Below are positions 19,209 through 28,138 of a stretch of 64,000 nt of DNA, one piece after another. The notes under the pieces are model-generated. The model was given only the letters and a program-made list of their open reading frames with translations. It was not told the origin of the DNA and made no database searches. The number at the start of each line of letters is the position of its first letter. The first letter of the stretch is position 1. A program made the translations under genes and the position numbers. Location of the stretch: NCBI RefSeq assembly GCF_037893185.1, contig NZ_CP140772.1, forward strand, positions 3,720,001 to 3,784,000, written 5' to 3'. The DNA is from Chitinophaga sp. 180180018-3. GTDB lineage: Bacteria; Bacteroidota; Bacteroidia; Chitinophagales; Chitinophagaceae.

Positions 19209-21728
19209 CTATTGCTTTATCCTGGTGAAACGTAGAATGGTATAAGCGTGTGCGGGGAACGTATAATTCAGCTTGCCGGCAGTTAAGCTGGTGGCGCCTT
19301 GTACAGGCGCTATATCAGCTATACCGGGCCCGTTCTCCGCCTGAGGAGCACCGGCCAATGTTAAGCTGTATACTTCACTTTGCAAAGATTCAAAATTTTC
19401 CAGTTCCACTACGGTGGGTGCTGGTTGTGCATTGGTATTCACTACGTGTAATATCAGCGTATCTGCGTTCCCGTTAGTAGTAGCCGTAACATCGAGGTCA
19501 CCTGTTACAGCTTCTTTTACCCGTAACGGCGAATGCTGGCCGGCAGCCATTTGTTGCGCATAGTAGGGAGGCATTCCCCAGACTTTATCGGCTGTAAAGA
19601 AGATCTGGCCCTGATCCCAGCCATTATCATTCTGCAGCCAGGGTTGTAACGCGTTAGCCGGACAGGAAGCAAATACGAAATCGCCGTGCCGGCGCACGGC
19701 ATTCAGCGTAGTGGCATGCCCTAACGCCCGCTGCATATTATGCAGGTTGCCGTTTTCTTCAAAGATCACACATTTCATAGTAGTAGCCGGATCCCATTCA
19801 TGAAAAAGTGTCCGCATCTTCGAAAGCTCCTTATCTGTATCTGTTCCGGCGTTTGCATTATCTGCGCCGGGATGAAAATCCCAATAAGCAGCTTTTCCGT
19901 TCACCCCACGAAACACTTTCGCCATGTTGGGAGATCCTGGCCGCCACCAGGCGGCGCAGATCAGTTTCACTGCTGTATCTTTCGATCTGATGGCATGGTG
20001 AAGTAAGTTAAACCGTTCGGTATAATGCGTGTAATCGTTTGCGTTATCGCCCCTGAAAATCCCCTCTTCATTTCCTATCTCTATATACTTTATACCATAA
20101 GGCCGGGGATGGCCGTTAGCAGCACGTTGCTGCCCCCAGGGTGTGGTTACCGCGCCATTCAGGTATTCCATCATATCGGCTACATCTGCTGGCGTTTCTT
20201 CGATGTTAATGGCAAAGGCAGGCGTTATGCCGGCGGCTTCACAGAATTGCAGAAATTCTTCAATGCCAAAGCCATTCGTGGAAAATTTGTTCCAGTGGCC
20301 TGTGTACGGAGGTCGCTGTTCCCGCGGGCCTATCATGTTCTTAAAACGATACCCTTCAGCATTTACCATAGAACCACCGTAACGCATAAACGTTATTTTT
20401 TCATTCCGGATAGCATGAGCAATATCGGCCCGTAACGGAAGACTATTAAACAGCCTGCCTCCTTCCGGCATCAGCGATACGGCATCTACATATATTTTCC
20501 CTTTCCTTTCTATATAAAGGGCCCATCTTGCCTGAGCATCAGTGCTGCCGGGCGTAAGCCGGAATGAGTATTTCCGCCATGAAGGATCTTTGATACTGAT
20601 GACCTGCCGCGCATAGGTAACTGTTCCAGCACTATTCTCCAATGCAACTATTACCTGTGCCGGTACGTCGCTGCCGCGCAGCCAGAGGGATCCGTTTAGC
20701 TGCTCCCCTGCGGTTACAGCTATTCCCCAGCGGTTCAGACCCCGGTTAGCCACTCCTGCCCTGCCTTTGTTCTGTGCCTGCTCTATCACCTGCGCGGTAA
20801 CACCATGCCATGCACTATCCTGTGTAAGCGTAAGCTTTGCTCCCGGATGCCCGTCTGAAACGGGATCCCAGCAATCGCTTACCTGCTGGCTGGCTGTATA
20901 AAGGAGTGGCAGTTGAGTGGTGTCGCTGCCGCTTATGAAAACGGTATTGCGGAATGCAGCAGGGCTTCGGCTGGTGATAAGACCGAGTTTACCGGCCGGT
21001 AAGGGATTGTTGGTATCTTCATAAACAATCACCGGTTCTTTATCATTGTTCAACCAGACTTTTATTAACTGGTCCTGCATGGATACCCTGATGCGGTTCC
21101 ACCGGGTAGTATTCAACGCTATGGCAGCTTCTTTCAACAGCTGATAGCCACGCACGTGCCGGCTCAGCTGTAACTGCCGGCCATCACGACTCACACCAAT
21201 TCTATATCCGGTAAATGCATGTTCGCCTATACCGGTGCCGGATACACGAAAAATAGCGCCGGCCATATCTCCTTTGGATTCCGGAAACCGGATATCGAAC
21301 ATATAGGTGCCATTCTTAACTATCAACGGGTCGTACACCAGCCTGGCGTGATCGTCGGGCTCTACTCCTATTTCTATACCACCAATGGAGCGCAGGGTAT
21401 TTCTGCCCGGTACTATCGATACACTACCTGCACCATATTCCCTGTCAGCTGCCCAGTAACCGGAATTGCGCTGCCAGTCTTTGTAATTCACGCCTGACGC
21501 CGGTTCTTCAAAACTTTCTCCAAAAATCATCTGACTATAGAATCCTCCGTATATCTCGTGATTGACGTCTTCGATGCAGGAGCCGTAGATGGTGGATGGT
21601 ATCTGATTCATTACCTGCCCGGCATTGATCCTGATCCGGTTCTCCTGTGCTGCAGTATCATGAAATAACAACAACAATGAGGCCTGACAAATCCATAGTG
21701 GCAACGCTGAAAACCTGACTGGAAGCAT
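19209..21728 (-). CDS. GH51-like alpha-L-arabinofuranosidase with inserted binding modules
   Basis: This 839-residue secreted enzyme (signal to about residue 27) has a split catalytic region. The opening strand (IYGSCIEDVNHEIYGGFYSQMIFGES-like, 47-72) is typical of GH51. A concanavalin-like module of about 170 residues (95-265) and a CBM4/9-like module (about 290-425) come next. The TIM barrel continues from about 440, with acid/base Glu554 in IGNEE and a nucleophile at Glu657 or Glu658 in IFEENGN. A C-terminal beta domain (about 740-839) closes it. It should remove alpha-L-arabinofuranosyl side chains. It is the first gene of a unit with GH127, 180 bp from a divergent AraC regulator. Confidence 0.9.
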   Translation of the reverse strand: MLPVRFSALPLWICQASLLLLFHDTAAQENRIRINAGQVMNQIPSTIYGSCIEDVNHEIYGGFYSQMIFGESFEEPASGVNYKDWQRNSGYWAADREYGAGSVSIVPGRNTLRSIGGIEIGVEPDDHARLVYDPLIVKNGTYMFDIRFPESKGDMAGAIFRVSGTGIGEHAFTGYRIGVSRDGRQLQLSRHVRGYQLLKEAAIALNTTRWNRIRVSMQDQLIKVWLNNDKEPVIVYEDTNNPLPAGKLGLITSRSPAAFRNTVFISGSDTTQLPLLYTASQQVSDCWDPVSDGHPGAKLTLTQDSAWHGVTAQVIEQAQNKGRAGVANRGLNRWGIAVTAGEQLNGSLWLRGSDVPAQVIVALENSAGTVTYARQVISIKDPSWRKYSFRLTPGSTDAQARWALYIERKGKIYVDAVSLMPEGGRLFNSLPLRADIAHAIRNEKITFMRYGGSMVNAEGYRFKNMIGPREQRPPYTGHWNKFSTNGFGIEEFLQFCEAAGITPAFAINIEETPADVADMMEYLNGAVTTPWGQQRAANGHPRPYGIKYIEIGNEEGIFRGDNANDYTHYTERFNLLHHAIRSKDTAVKLICAAWWRPGSPNMAKVFRGVNGKAAYWDFHPGADNANAGTDTDKELSKMRTLFHEWDPATTMKCVIFEENGNLHNMQRALGHATTLNAVRRHGDFVFASCPANALQPWLQNDNGWDQGQIFFTADKVWGMPPYYAQQMAAGQHSPLRVKEAVTGDLDVTATTNGNADTLILHVVNTNAQPAPTVVELENFESLQSEVYSLTLAGAPQAENGPGIADIAPVQGATSLTAGKLNYTFPAHAYTILRFTRIKQ

Positions 21729-21762
21729 GTATGCTAATGTTTACAATAAAAAATCAACTATT

Positions 21763-21810
21763 TCCGCGGAGCAAATTTGCATTTTATATCAAATCCACGA
21801 TAGCACTATC
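21763..21810. promoter_or_regulatory. Cluster of short palindromes between GH51 and araC
   Basis: The 180-bp divergent spacer contains tccgcgga (21763-21770), gcaaatttgc (21771-21780) and gatag-ca-ctatc (21799-21810). They are candidate operator sites for the AraC-type regulator or another factor. Short palindromes arise by chance, so support is weak. Confidence 0.3.
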
Positions 21811-21908
21811 TTAGCCTGAAATTGAACCAGATTGACGAATATACATAGTAGTCCCCGGCAACCAACCTGCCATTATTTTTCCTATCTTATCCTTCCTATA
21901 TTGTGCTC

Positions 21909-22775
21909 ATGAAATTGTACAGGGAAAATATCATTCATTCACCCAATATACTCGTTGTTAAGGAAGAACGTTTTACGGTAAACGAGTTTCCGCTTCACTA
22001 TCACCCGGAATATGAGCTGATACTGATTTTGAGCGGGTCGGGCAAGCGGTTTGTGGGAGATAATATATCAGAATTTTCCTCCGGCGATCTGTGTTTTTTT
22101 GGGCCTAACCTCCCGCATACCTATAGCAACAAACATCTCACCGGCAACCGGAATATCCACCAGATTGTTATCCAGTTCAACGAAGAGTTCCTCGGTAAGG
22201 GATTCTTCGACCGGCCTCCATTCAAACAAATCAGGATGCTGCTCGACCAGTCTGTACGCGGATACCGGTTCTCGGGTCATACACTGAAAACGGTCAGCGG
22301 CATGATACAGTTGTTGTTACAGCTCGACGAAGCCGCCACTATTATTCAGTTGCTTTCTATACTGTATACACTTTCATTATCAACAGAATTTAAACTTCTT
22401 TCCAGCAGGGGTTTTAGCAGCAAACTGGATCATGCTGAATCTGAACGCATGGGAGCAGTGCTGGATTATATCCTGAAAAATTTCAGGGAAGATATTACGT
22501 TGAACAAAATTGCTTCCATTGCTTGTATGTCGCCCGAAGCATTCTGCCGGTACTTTAAGAAATATACACGTAAAACATTTTCGGCCTTTCTGACGGAGGT
22601 GCGTATTGGTCATGCCTGCAAACTGCTGCAACAGCAAAATATAGTAGTAAACCAGGTTAGCCTGCAATCGGGCTTTAATAGTATTTCCTACTTCAACCGG
22701 AAATTCAAATCTATGATGAAGAAAACTCCTTTGGAATATCAAAAAGAACAAAAATCACTAGCGACCAATGATTAG
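21909..22775 (+). CDS. AraC-family transcriptional regulator
   Basis: This 288-residue protein has an N-terminal cupin-like sensing domain (FPLHYHPEYELILILSGSG, then a GDLCFFGPNLPH segment) and a C-terminal double helix-turn-helix of about 100 residues (ITLNKIASIACMSPEAFCRYFKKYTRKTF; VSLQSGFNSISYFNRKFK). I chose the ATG at 21909 over the GTG at 21903. It is divergent from the GH51-GH127 unit, and AraC proteins often control neighbouring sugar genes, so it may sense an arabinose-related sugar; that is inference. Its stop codon overlaps the stop of the convergent hxlR-type gene. Confidence 0.93.
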   Translation: MKLYRENIIHSPNILVVKEERFTVNEFPLHYHPEYELILILSGSGKRFVGDNISEFSSGDLCFFGPNLPHTYSNKHLTGNRNIHQIVIQFNEEFLGKGFFDRPPFKQIRMLLDQSVRGYRFSGHTLKTVSGMIQLLLQLDEAATIIQLLSILYTLSLSTEFKLLSSRGFSSKLDHAESERMGAVLDYILKNFREDITLNKIASIACMSPEAFCRYFKKYTRKTFSAFLTEVRIGHACKLLQQQNIVVNQVSLQSGFNSISYFNRKFKSMMKKTPLEYQKEQKSLATND

Positions 22776-23116
22776 TCATTCCTGTTGTGTTCCCGACCCC
22801 ATGCTCTCATGGCATCAATGATTGGCAATAGTGTACTGCCGAGTGGCGTTATCCGGTATTCTACCCTGGGAGGTACTTCTGCAAAAACAATTCTCTCTAT
22901 CACTCCATCTGTTTCCAGCTCGCGAAGCTGATTGGTAAGTGTTTGTTTGCTCGCCTCTGGCATACCTTTCTGCATCAGGCTATATCTGTTCACATTATTG
23001 CGGATAAGGTGTATGATCACCGGCTTCCATTTACCCCCAATTATATTCATGCAATAGGTTACCGCACAATTGGTGGGGTTAAAATTTTTTGTCTTCCTGA
23101 CACCTGTATTTCCCAT
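22772..23116 (-). CDS. HxlR-family winged-helix regulator
   Basis: This 114-residue protein has the HxlR signature: NCAVTYCMNIIGGKWKP at the N-terminus with two cysteines (Cys17, Cys22) that may sense oxidants or electrophiles, and a winged helix (SKQTLTNQLRELETDGVIER; VEYRITPLG). An upstream extension would add 53 residues with no family match, so I use the ATG at 23116. It is divergent from an MBL-fold hydrolase gene with a 106-bp shared spacer holding a long imperfect palindrome. Its 3' end overlaps that of the araC-type gene by 3 bp (22772-22775 carries both stops). Confidence 0.92.
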   Translation of the reverse strand: MGNTGVRKTKNFNPTNCAVTYCMNIIGGKWKPVIIHLIRNNVNRYSLMQKGMPEASKQTLTNQLRELETDGVIERIVFAEVPPRVEYRITPLGSTLLPIIDAMRAWGREHNRND

Positions 23117-23145
23117 TAGTCTAAAATTATAGTCCAGGCCAATAA

Positions 23146-23176
23146 TTCTGGTCTTAGACTGCAAGTCTAGCCAGAA
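23146..23176. promoter_or_regulatory. Candidate HxlR operator
   Basis: An imperfect palindrome lies midway between the two divergent starts: ttctgg (23146-23151), tagact (23155-23160), agtcta (23164-23169), ccagaa (23171-23176). The two outer arms are spaced 3 and 1 nt from the inner arms. A dimeric winged-helix regulator binding here would control both genes. Confidence 0.5.
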
Positions 23177-23222
23177 AAGAGAAATTTGCCAACAAAATTT
23201 ACCAGGAATAAAATTCAGGAAG

Positions 23223-24098
23223 ATGACAAACCAACAGCCCCCTTCAGCTATACGAAGCTTTACAGCAGTTGCCAATGATCATATTAAAATCCTCGTAGTC
23301 ACCGACGGAGATGTACGTTACAGCAGTGATTGTTTTGCCCCGGGAATAAAACGGCCGGCGCTGAACGGCATTCGGGCAGATGCCAGCGATTATATTAGTC
23401 TTGCTAATAATATTCTTGTACTCATTTCACCGCCACATGTAGTGCTGATAGACACCGGTAACGGCTATACGTCTGCTCCGGAAGCGGGTTACCTGCCCAC
23501 AAACCTGCAGGCGACGGGAATTGATCCTGCTGATGTTACCGACATCGTACTTACTCACGCTCACCCGGATCATATCAACGGCCTGGTAAGCGGAACCGGG
23601 CAGCTGGTATTTCCCAATGCTGCTATACATCTGCCGGAAGCGGAATATGAGTTCTGGCAATCAGCAGCACCGGATTTTTCCAAAAGTAAAAACTCATTGG
23701 CAACGCTGCAGCAACTGCAACAGGGCATCCGGAAAGTACTGGCCGCCACCGGCAGCAAGCTCCGGTTGTTTAATACTTCGGCGCCGCTATTCCCTTTCCT
23801 GCGGCCGATTCCCGCGCCGGGGCATACACCGGGGCATAGTATGTTTGAAGTAACTGCCGGCACAACAACATTTATTCATATGGCAGACATCTGTCATGAT
23901 GCCGAAATACTATTTGCGCGGCCGGAATGGGGAACCATCTTTGATATCGATTTTGAGCTGGCTGCGCAAACGCGCCGGCGGACGCTCGGGGAGCTGGCTG
24001 ATTCCCGGCAACTGGTATTTGCTTATCATTTACAGTGGCCGGGGTTTGGGCGGATAGTGCGTGTTGATGATGGATTCAGATGGGAAGCGGGTTATTAA
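23223..24098 (+). CDS. MBL-fold metallohydrolase
   Basis: This 291-residue protein has the metallo-beta-lactamase fold with the dinuclear zinc motif THAHPDH (His112, His114, Asp116, His117), His201 in PGHTPGH, Asp222 in MADICHD and His269 near the C-terminus. No signal peptide is evident, so it should be cytoplasmic. The spacing resembles the lactonase-like branch (AiiA/quorum-quenching and related hydrolases), but the substrate cannot be fixed. It is divergent from the hxlR-type gene and probably controlled by it. The stop lies 94 bp from the convergent end of the phosphoesterase gene. Confidence 0.9.
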   Translation: MTNQQPPSAIRSFTAVANDHIKILVVTDGDVRYSSDCFAPGIKRPALNGIRADASDYISLANNILVLISPPHVVLIDTGNGYTSAPEAGYLPTNLQATGIDPADVTDIVLTHAHPDHINGLVSGTGQLVFPNAAIHLPEAEYEFWQSAAPDFSKSKNSLATLQQLQQGIRKVLAATGSKLRLFNTSAPLFPFLRPIPAPGHTPGHSMFEVTAGTTTFIHMADICHDAEILFARPEWGTIFDIDFELAAQTRRRTLGELADSRQLVFAYHLQWPGFGRIVRVDDGFRWEAGY

Positions 24099-24192
24099 GG
24101 CTTTATTTTAGCCTCCAGCTCTTCAATGTGTTTCTTCTGTGCATCGGATGGCCCGATGCTACTTTCATTAATACTGGATAAAAAAGTTCGGT

Positions 24193-27100
24193 CTAATCGT
24201 CATCATCATCTCCCTCCTGTATCTTCACAAATGCGGCTCTACAGGGGGCAGGCATAGTACTATGCTCTCCTTTAACCGACTTCCAGATCACCTCATTCAA
24301 CGGGCGATCAGGCACGCCATCAGCCTTTGAAAAATCGAATTGGGCGGAACGGATAGCGCTCTCATTCCAGGCTGTATTGCGTATGTTAATGTCGATCTGA
24401 GCAGGACGGGCGGTAAAGGCCGTGGTATCGGGCGTTGCCTGGAAGCAGCTCCACATCGGCATTGCAGCGGCATCGTACTGGCTCATCGGAGGCAGGCCGA
24501 GTATCAGCTCCATGGTGCGAAGCATGGCAGCGGTTGAATACATGGTATGGTTAACCTGCTTACGCCTGATATACGGGCTGATCACGTAGGCTACGGAGCG
24601 GTGGGCATCCACGTGATCAGGACCATCCTGGGCATCATCCTCCAATACGAAAATGGCAGACTCCTTCCAGATCGGGCTGTGCGAGATATGCTCCACAAGG
24701 CGGCCCAGTGCAAGGTCGTTGTCTGCTACATGCGCCATAGGTGTATAGCTGCCTTTAGATAAACCGGAAGTATGGTCGTTAGGCAGGTATACCGTGTTGA
24801 AACGGGGTACAGCGTTGATGCTCACCAGTGAATCGAAATCATGTTCGAATATCTGTTCACGGGCCACATCCTGTATCGATAAATTCCAGCCCGGATACCC
24901 GTGGCAATAGTTGCGCGGATCTTTCAGTACCGGCAGGGTTGGTACGCCGTTGTCCATGAATTCGCCATAGTTCCGGAAAGAAATACCTGCCCTGTGGCAA
25001 TAATCCCAGATAAAACCCCTGGTAGGATTGGCGGCCGGCCGGCTTCCATCGAAGTCGTAGTTGCCACCACGACCGCTGTAATTAGCGGGCCAGTTCTTTT
25101 CTACAAAATCGGTAGCATAACCTGCCATCGACCAGTTATGACCATCAGCGCTGACTTCTGCATCCACATAAAAATTATCCAGCAACACAAAATCTTCCGC
25201 AAGGGCATGCGCATTGGGCGTAACTTTTCTTCCAAAAATACAGCGGCTGCTATCGCCATTCCCGCCGGGCATATCGCCGAGTATCTGGTCGTATGTGCGG
25301 TTTTCCTTCAACACATAAAATACGTATTTAATGGGCGACGCTTCTCCCTGACGGGTAGGTACCGGATTTCCGGACTCGCCCTGAGCAACAATTTCCTTTG
25401 CCTTATTATAAGGCGTATTCAGGTACACCTGCCGTGCATAGCGCTTCAGCAATGCTTCTCCCGGAACAGGGATCATTGACAGCGTGCCATGAAACATGCT
25501 ACCAATGTATTGCATCGGTTTAGTAGTATCACTTCTTTTGTAAAAGGCTTCCTGTTTACCACCATAAGGATCTTCACCATCAGGATTGGGTAACGACGAC
25601 ATCCCTTTTCCATTGGTTACCAGTATCTGCTTACCCGATACCTTCACACAGGTAGGGTACCACCCGGTGGGGATGTATCCTTTGGCTTTACCCTGACCGG
25701 GCGCCGACACATCGAACACTGCCAGGCAGTTATTATCAGCATTGGCAACATACAAAGTTTTATTGTCCGGCGACAACGCCACACTGTTTGTAGTAGCGCC
25801 TATCGGCGCATCAGGGTACAATGCAGCGTTAAGCGTTTCCACCACTTTACGGCTGCTGCAGCTAATCACAGACACTGAGTTGGAGTTGGCATTGGCAACG
25901 TATAACCACTTCCCGTTATGGCTTACGGCCATATCATTGGGATGGTCTTCTACTGCAACGGAATCTGTTAATTGACCGAGTTTGGTATTATAAGTCCATA
26001 TTTTTCGTCCGCCCCAGGCAGATATGTACAACTCTGGCAGCACCGGGTTGAGTATGCAGGTGTATGCTTCCGCAGAAAGCGGCACTCTTTTCAGCACCTT
26101 CATTGCCTGCGCATCGCAAATGTAGAGGGAATTGTCTTCCTTCGTAACAACGTACAGGCGTTGCTGTTGGTTTGCTATCGTCATCCCCGCAGGACCGATC
26201 TTATCTTTAGGCCAGGGATTTCCCAGCGCCAGTGTATCCGTCACCGTGAGTTTGCCGTTACGCAGTATGAACCGGGTGATTTTATTGTTGTTTCCGCCGG
26301 AAACGTAGAGGTACGGCGTGGTTTTAGCGAAGCAAAGTCCAAGCCAGGCAGAGCCAACGTCTACCCTTTGCACCAGCTTTCTTTCCTTTAATTGAATAAG
26401 ATCAATGGTATGCTTGCCGTTGCCGTTATTGGTAACCGCCACATAATTTCCATCAGGCGAGAACGCCATATTCAGTGGAAGATCGCTGCTGAGTGGTACA
26501 GATGTACCTGCGGGCGTAAGCGACCAGCCATTAGGTAACTCAACTCTTACAGTGCTTTTGCCGGGAGCCTTTTGCGTGCTTAGTTTCGGCTGCTGCTGAA
26601 AATCCACACGCTCCGGATCATTGAAAACATCAGGCAGCCACCATCTTGCTTTATAAATCTTCAATCCCGGCTGCTCAAAAATTGTATGACCGTTGCTATC
26701 AATGATGGCGTCTGTCCACCATTGTTCCTTAGGTTTGGTAAGGATCACCGGAAAGCCTGCAGGGCCGGAAGATACGCTCTTGATATCAGGCTGATTGAAA
26801 GTTGCCGGAGTAATGCTTTTAGTAGCCGGATCAAAGACATACGCCCCGGCGGTGTTAGTAAACCAAAGCTGATCTTTGCCGTATACGGGGAAGAGATCAT
26901 GGCCTTCCCTGCCTGATACCGGGATAGAATCGATCAGCACAAGATCCGGATGTTGACAATCGCTGTTATATCGAAACGATTTGATAGTAGTCATATCGGC
27001 CGACCATAGTACCTTTCTATGATTATCCCATACCACATTATGCCCGCTGGCAATAAATACCCGTTTGCGCCATACCTGTTCTGCTGCCACGGTGGTATCT

Positions 27101-27522
27101 ACATGAAAAAGCGTGAGGTAGTTACCCGTACTGGAAGCAGTGACAATATTGCCATCGGGCAGCAGTGCTGCGGAATGTGTATTGCCACCGGCATAAGCAT
27201 GGAATACTGTTTTCCGGTCGGCCACACGAATCAACGCTACCCCGCCACCGGAGGCAGTTACCAGCACATATCTGCGCCCATATACAGGCTTGGCTTCGTC
27301 TACATTACTGAACCACTTTACATGAGCTGACGGCAGATCCGATGCAGCCGGGCGCCATTCCCAGATTATCTGCCGGGTATCAGGATTAATGATGGCGATA
27401 CGGGGCGCTTGTTGTTCCGTGATCACTATGCATTTTTTGCAGTCCTGTACTGTATCTTGTGCATAAATGCTGCTGGCGGAAAACAGGATCACCAGGGCAT
27501 TTAGCAGATAAAATTTTTTCAT
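24193..27522 (-). CDS. Secreted fusion: DUF6528-like propeller, YncE-like propeller, phosphoesterase
   Basis: This 1109-residue exported protein (signal to about residue 21) carries three modules. Residues about 25-300 resemble the DUF6528 beta-propeller (RIAIINPDT, SGGGVALI, GGNTHSAALLPDGNIV). Residues about 330-640 are a YncE-like seven-bladed propeller with repeated SPDG/YVANA strands. Residues about 730-1065 are an alkaline-phosphatase-superfamily phosphoesterase with ENRTYDQILGD, NDHTSG and EDDAQDGPDHVDAHR metal-site segments. Bifunctional YncE/phosphoesterase proteins are common in Bacteroidota; the extra N-terminal propeller makes this one longer. It ends in five Asp codons. The substrate is unknown; a periplasmic phosphate-ester or phospholipid is plausible. 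It follows a small membrane protein by 24 bp. Confidence 0.88.
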   Translation of the reverse strand: MKKFYLLNALVILFSASSIYAQDTVQDCKKCIVITEQQAPRIAIINPDTRQIIWEWRPAASDLPSAHVKWFSNVDEAKPVYGRRYVLVTASGGGVALIRVADRKTVFHAYAGGNTHSAALLPDGNIVTASSTGNYLTLFHVDTTVAAEQVWRKRVFIASGHNVVWDNHRKVLWSADMTTIKSFRYNSDCQHPDLVLIDSIPVSGREGHDLFPVYGKDQLWFTNTAGAYVFDPATKSITPATFNQPDIKSVSSGPAGFPVILTKPKEQWWTDAIIDSNGHTIFEQPGLKIYKARWWLPDVFNDPERVDFQQQPKLSTQKAPGKSTVRVELPNGWSLTPAGTSVPLSSDLPLNMAFSPDGNYVAVTNNGNGKHTIDLIQLKERKLVQRVDVGSAWLGLCFAKTTPYLYVSGGNNNKITRFILRNGKLTVTDTLALGNPWPKDKIGPAGMTIANQQQRLYVVTKEDNSLYICDAQAMKVLKRVPLSAEAYTCILNPVLPELYISAWGGRKIWTYNTKLGQLTDSVAVEDHPNDMAVSHNGKWLYVANANSNSVSVISCSSRKVVETLNAALYPDAPIGATTNSVALSPDNKTLYVANADNNCLAVFDVSAPGQGKAKGYIPTGWYPTCVKVSGKQILVTNGKGMSSLPNPDGEDPYGGKQEAFYKRSDTTKPMQYIGSMFHGTLSMIPVPGEALLKRYARQVYLNTPYNKAKEIVAQGESGNPVPTRQGEASPIKYVFYVLKENRTYDQILGDMPGGNGDSSRCIFGRKVTPNAHALAEDFVLLDNFYVDAEVSADGHNWSMAGYATDFVEKNWPANYSGRGGNYDFDGSRPAANPTRGFIWDYCHRAGISFRNYGEFMDNGVPTLPVLKDPRNYCHGYPGWNLSIQDVAREQIFEHDFDSLVSINAVPRFNTVYLPNDHTSGLSKGSYTPMAHVADNDLALGRLVEHISHSPIWKESAIFVLEDDAQDGPDHVDAHRSVAYVISPYIRRKQVNHTMYSTAAMLRTMELILGLPPMSQYDAAAMPMWSCFQATPDTTAFTARPAQIDINIRNTAWNESAIRSAQFDFSKADGVPDRPLNEVIWKSVKGEHSTMPAPCRAAFVKIQEGDDDDD

Positions 27523-27546
27523 CTCACTGTTTTTATAATTACTTTT

Positions 27547-27969
27547 TTACGCTGCGTTACGTGGCCAACACCAGGCATGCCATATGATAAGGGCAGTCAG
27601 GATGCTTTCCACTATGGCTAAAAATACATAAAATGCAAGCCATGCTTCCAGAGAAGTTACGGCTATCAGTAACATAATCAGCGTAAAAAATGAACCGAAA
27701 ATAATATTCAGCCACCTGAGTATGGAGGGCCGCAGCAAAACATTCAAACAAACCATTCCTGCGGGGATAGCCAGCAATATACCAGCCGCCAGCAGCTTCA
27801 CGGGGCTGTCCAGCATATTATAACCCTTTATGAGTCCATCTACTTTTCCCGGGACGTATAGTTCAAAATAGTCGCCATACAAATAGCATAAGGTTACAGA
27901 GGCCCAGAGTACTGATAGTTTAATTTTGGGATTTACAGGATAGTCCTGAAGCCTGTTTTCTTTTGGCAT
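27547..27969 (-). CDS. DUF6326-like four-span membrane protein
   Basis: I take the ATG at 27969, giving a 140-residue protein starting MPKENRLQDYPVNPKIKLS; upstream codons to 28062 add a hydrophobic stretch not seen in the family. The segment LWASVTLCYLYGDYFELYVPG is typical of DUF6326. Four hydrophobic segments follow. The function is unknown. It is 24 bp upstream of the large phosphoesterase gene, so both may be in one transcript. Confidence 0.75.
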   Translation of the reverse strand: MPKENRLQDYPVNPKIKLSVLWASVTLCYLYGDYFELYVPGKVDGLIKGYNMLDSPVKLLAAGILLAIPAGMVCLNVLLRPSILRWLNIIFGSFFTLIMLLIAVTSLEAWLAFYVFLAIVESILTALIIWHAWCWPRNAA

Positions 27970-28078
27970 TGATTTTTTTCTCAATTTAAGATTTATATGT
28001 TTAATATGCCAGGCATCCAAAAATACATACAAAAAAATGGTTAGAAATAACAAAATGGCCACAAACCCGGTACCAACA

Positions 28079-28108
28079 GGTCAGCCGCTCCTTTCGGGGC
28101 GGCTGACC
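28079..28108 (-). terminator. Hairpin downstream of the yciF-like gene
   Basis: A perfect 10-bp stem, ggtcagccgc (28079-28088) with gcggctgacc (28099-28108), lies 30 nt past the stop codon of the DUF892 gene. No long T run follows. Confidence 0.6.
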
Positions 28109-28138
28109 AATACAAATCGCGTCCTCTTGCGTTTATTA

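Noticed and set aside
24196..24215. Asp codon run at the end of the phosphoesterase as a microsatellite
   Set aside because: Only five codons; acidic tails occur in this protein type, so not a repeat element by itself.
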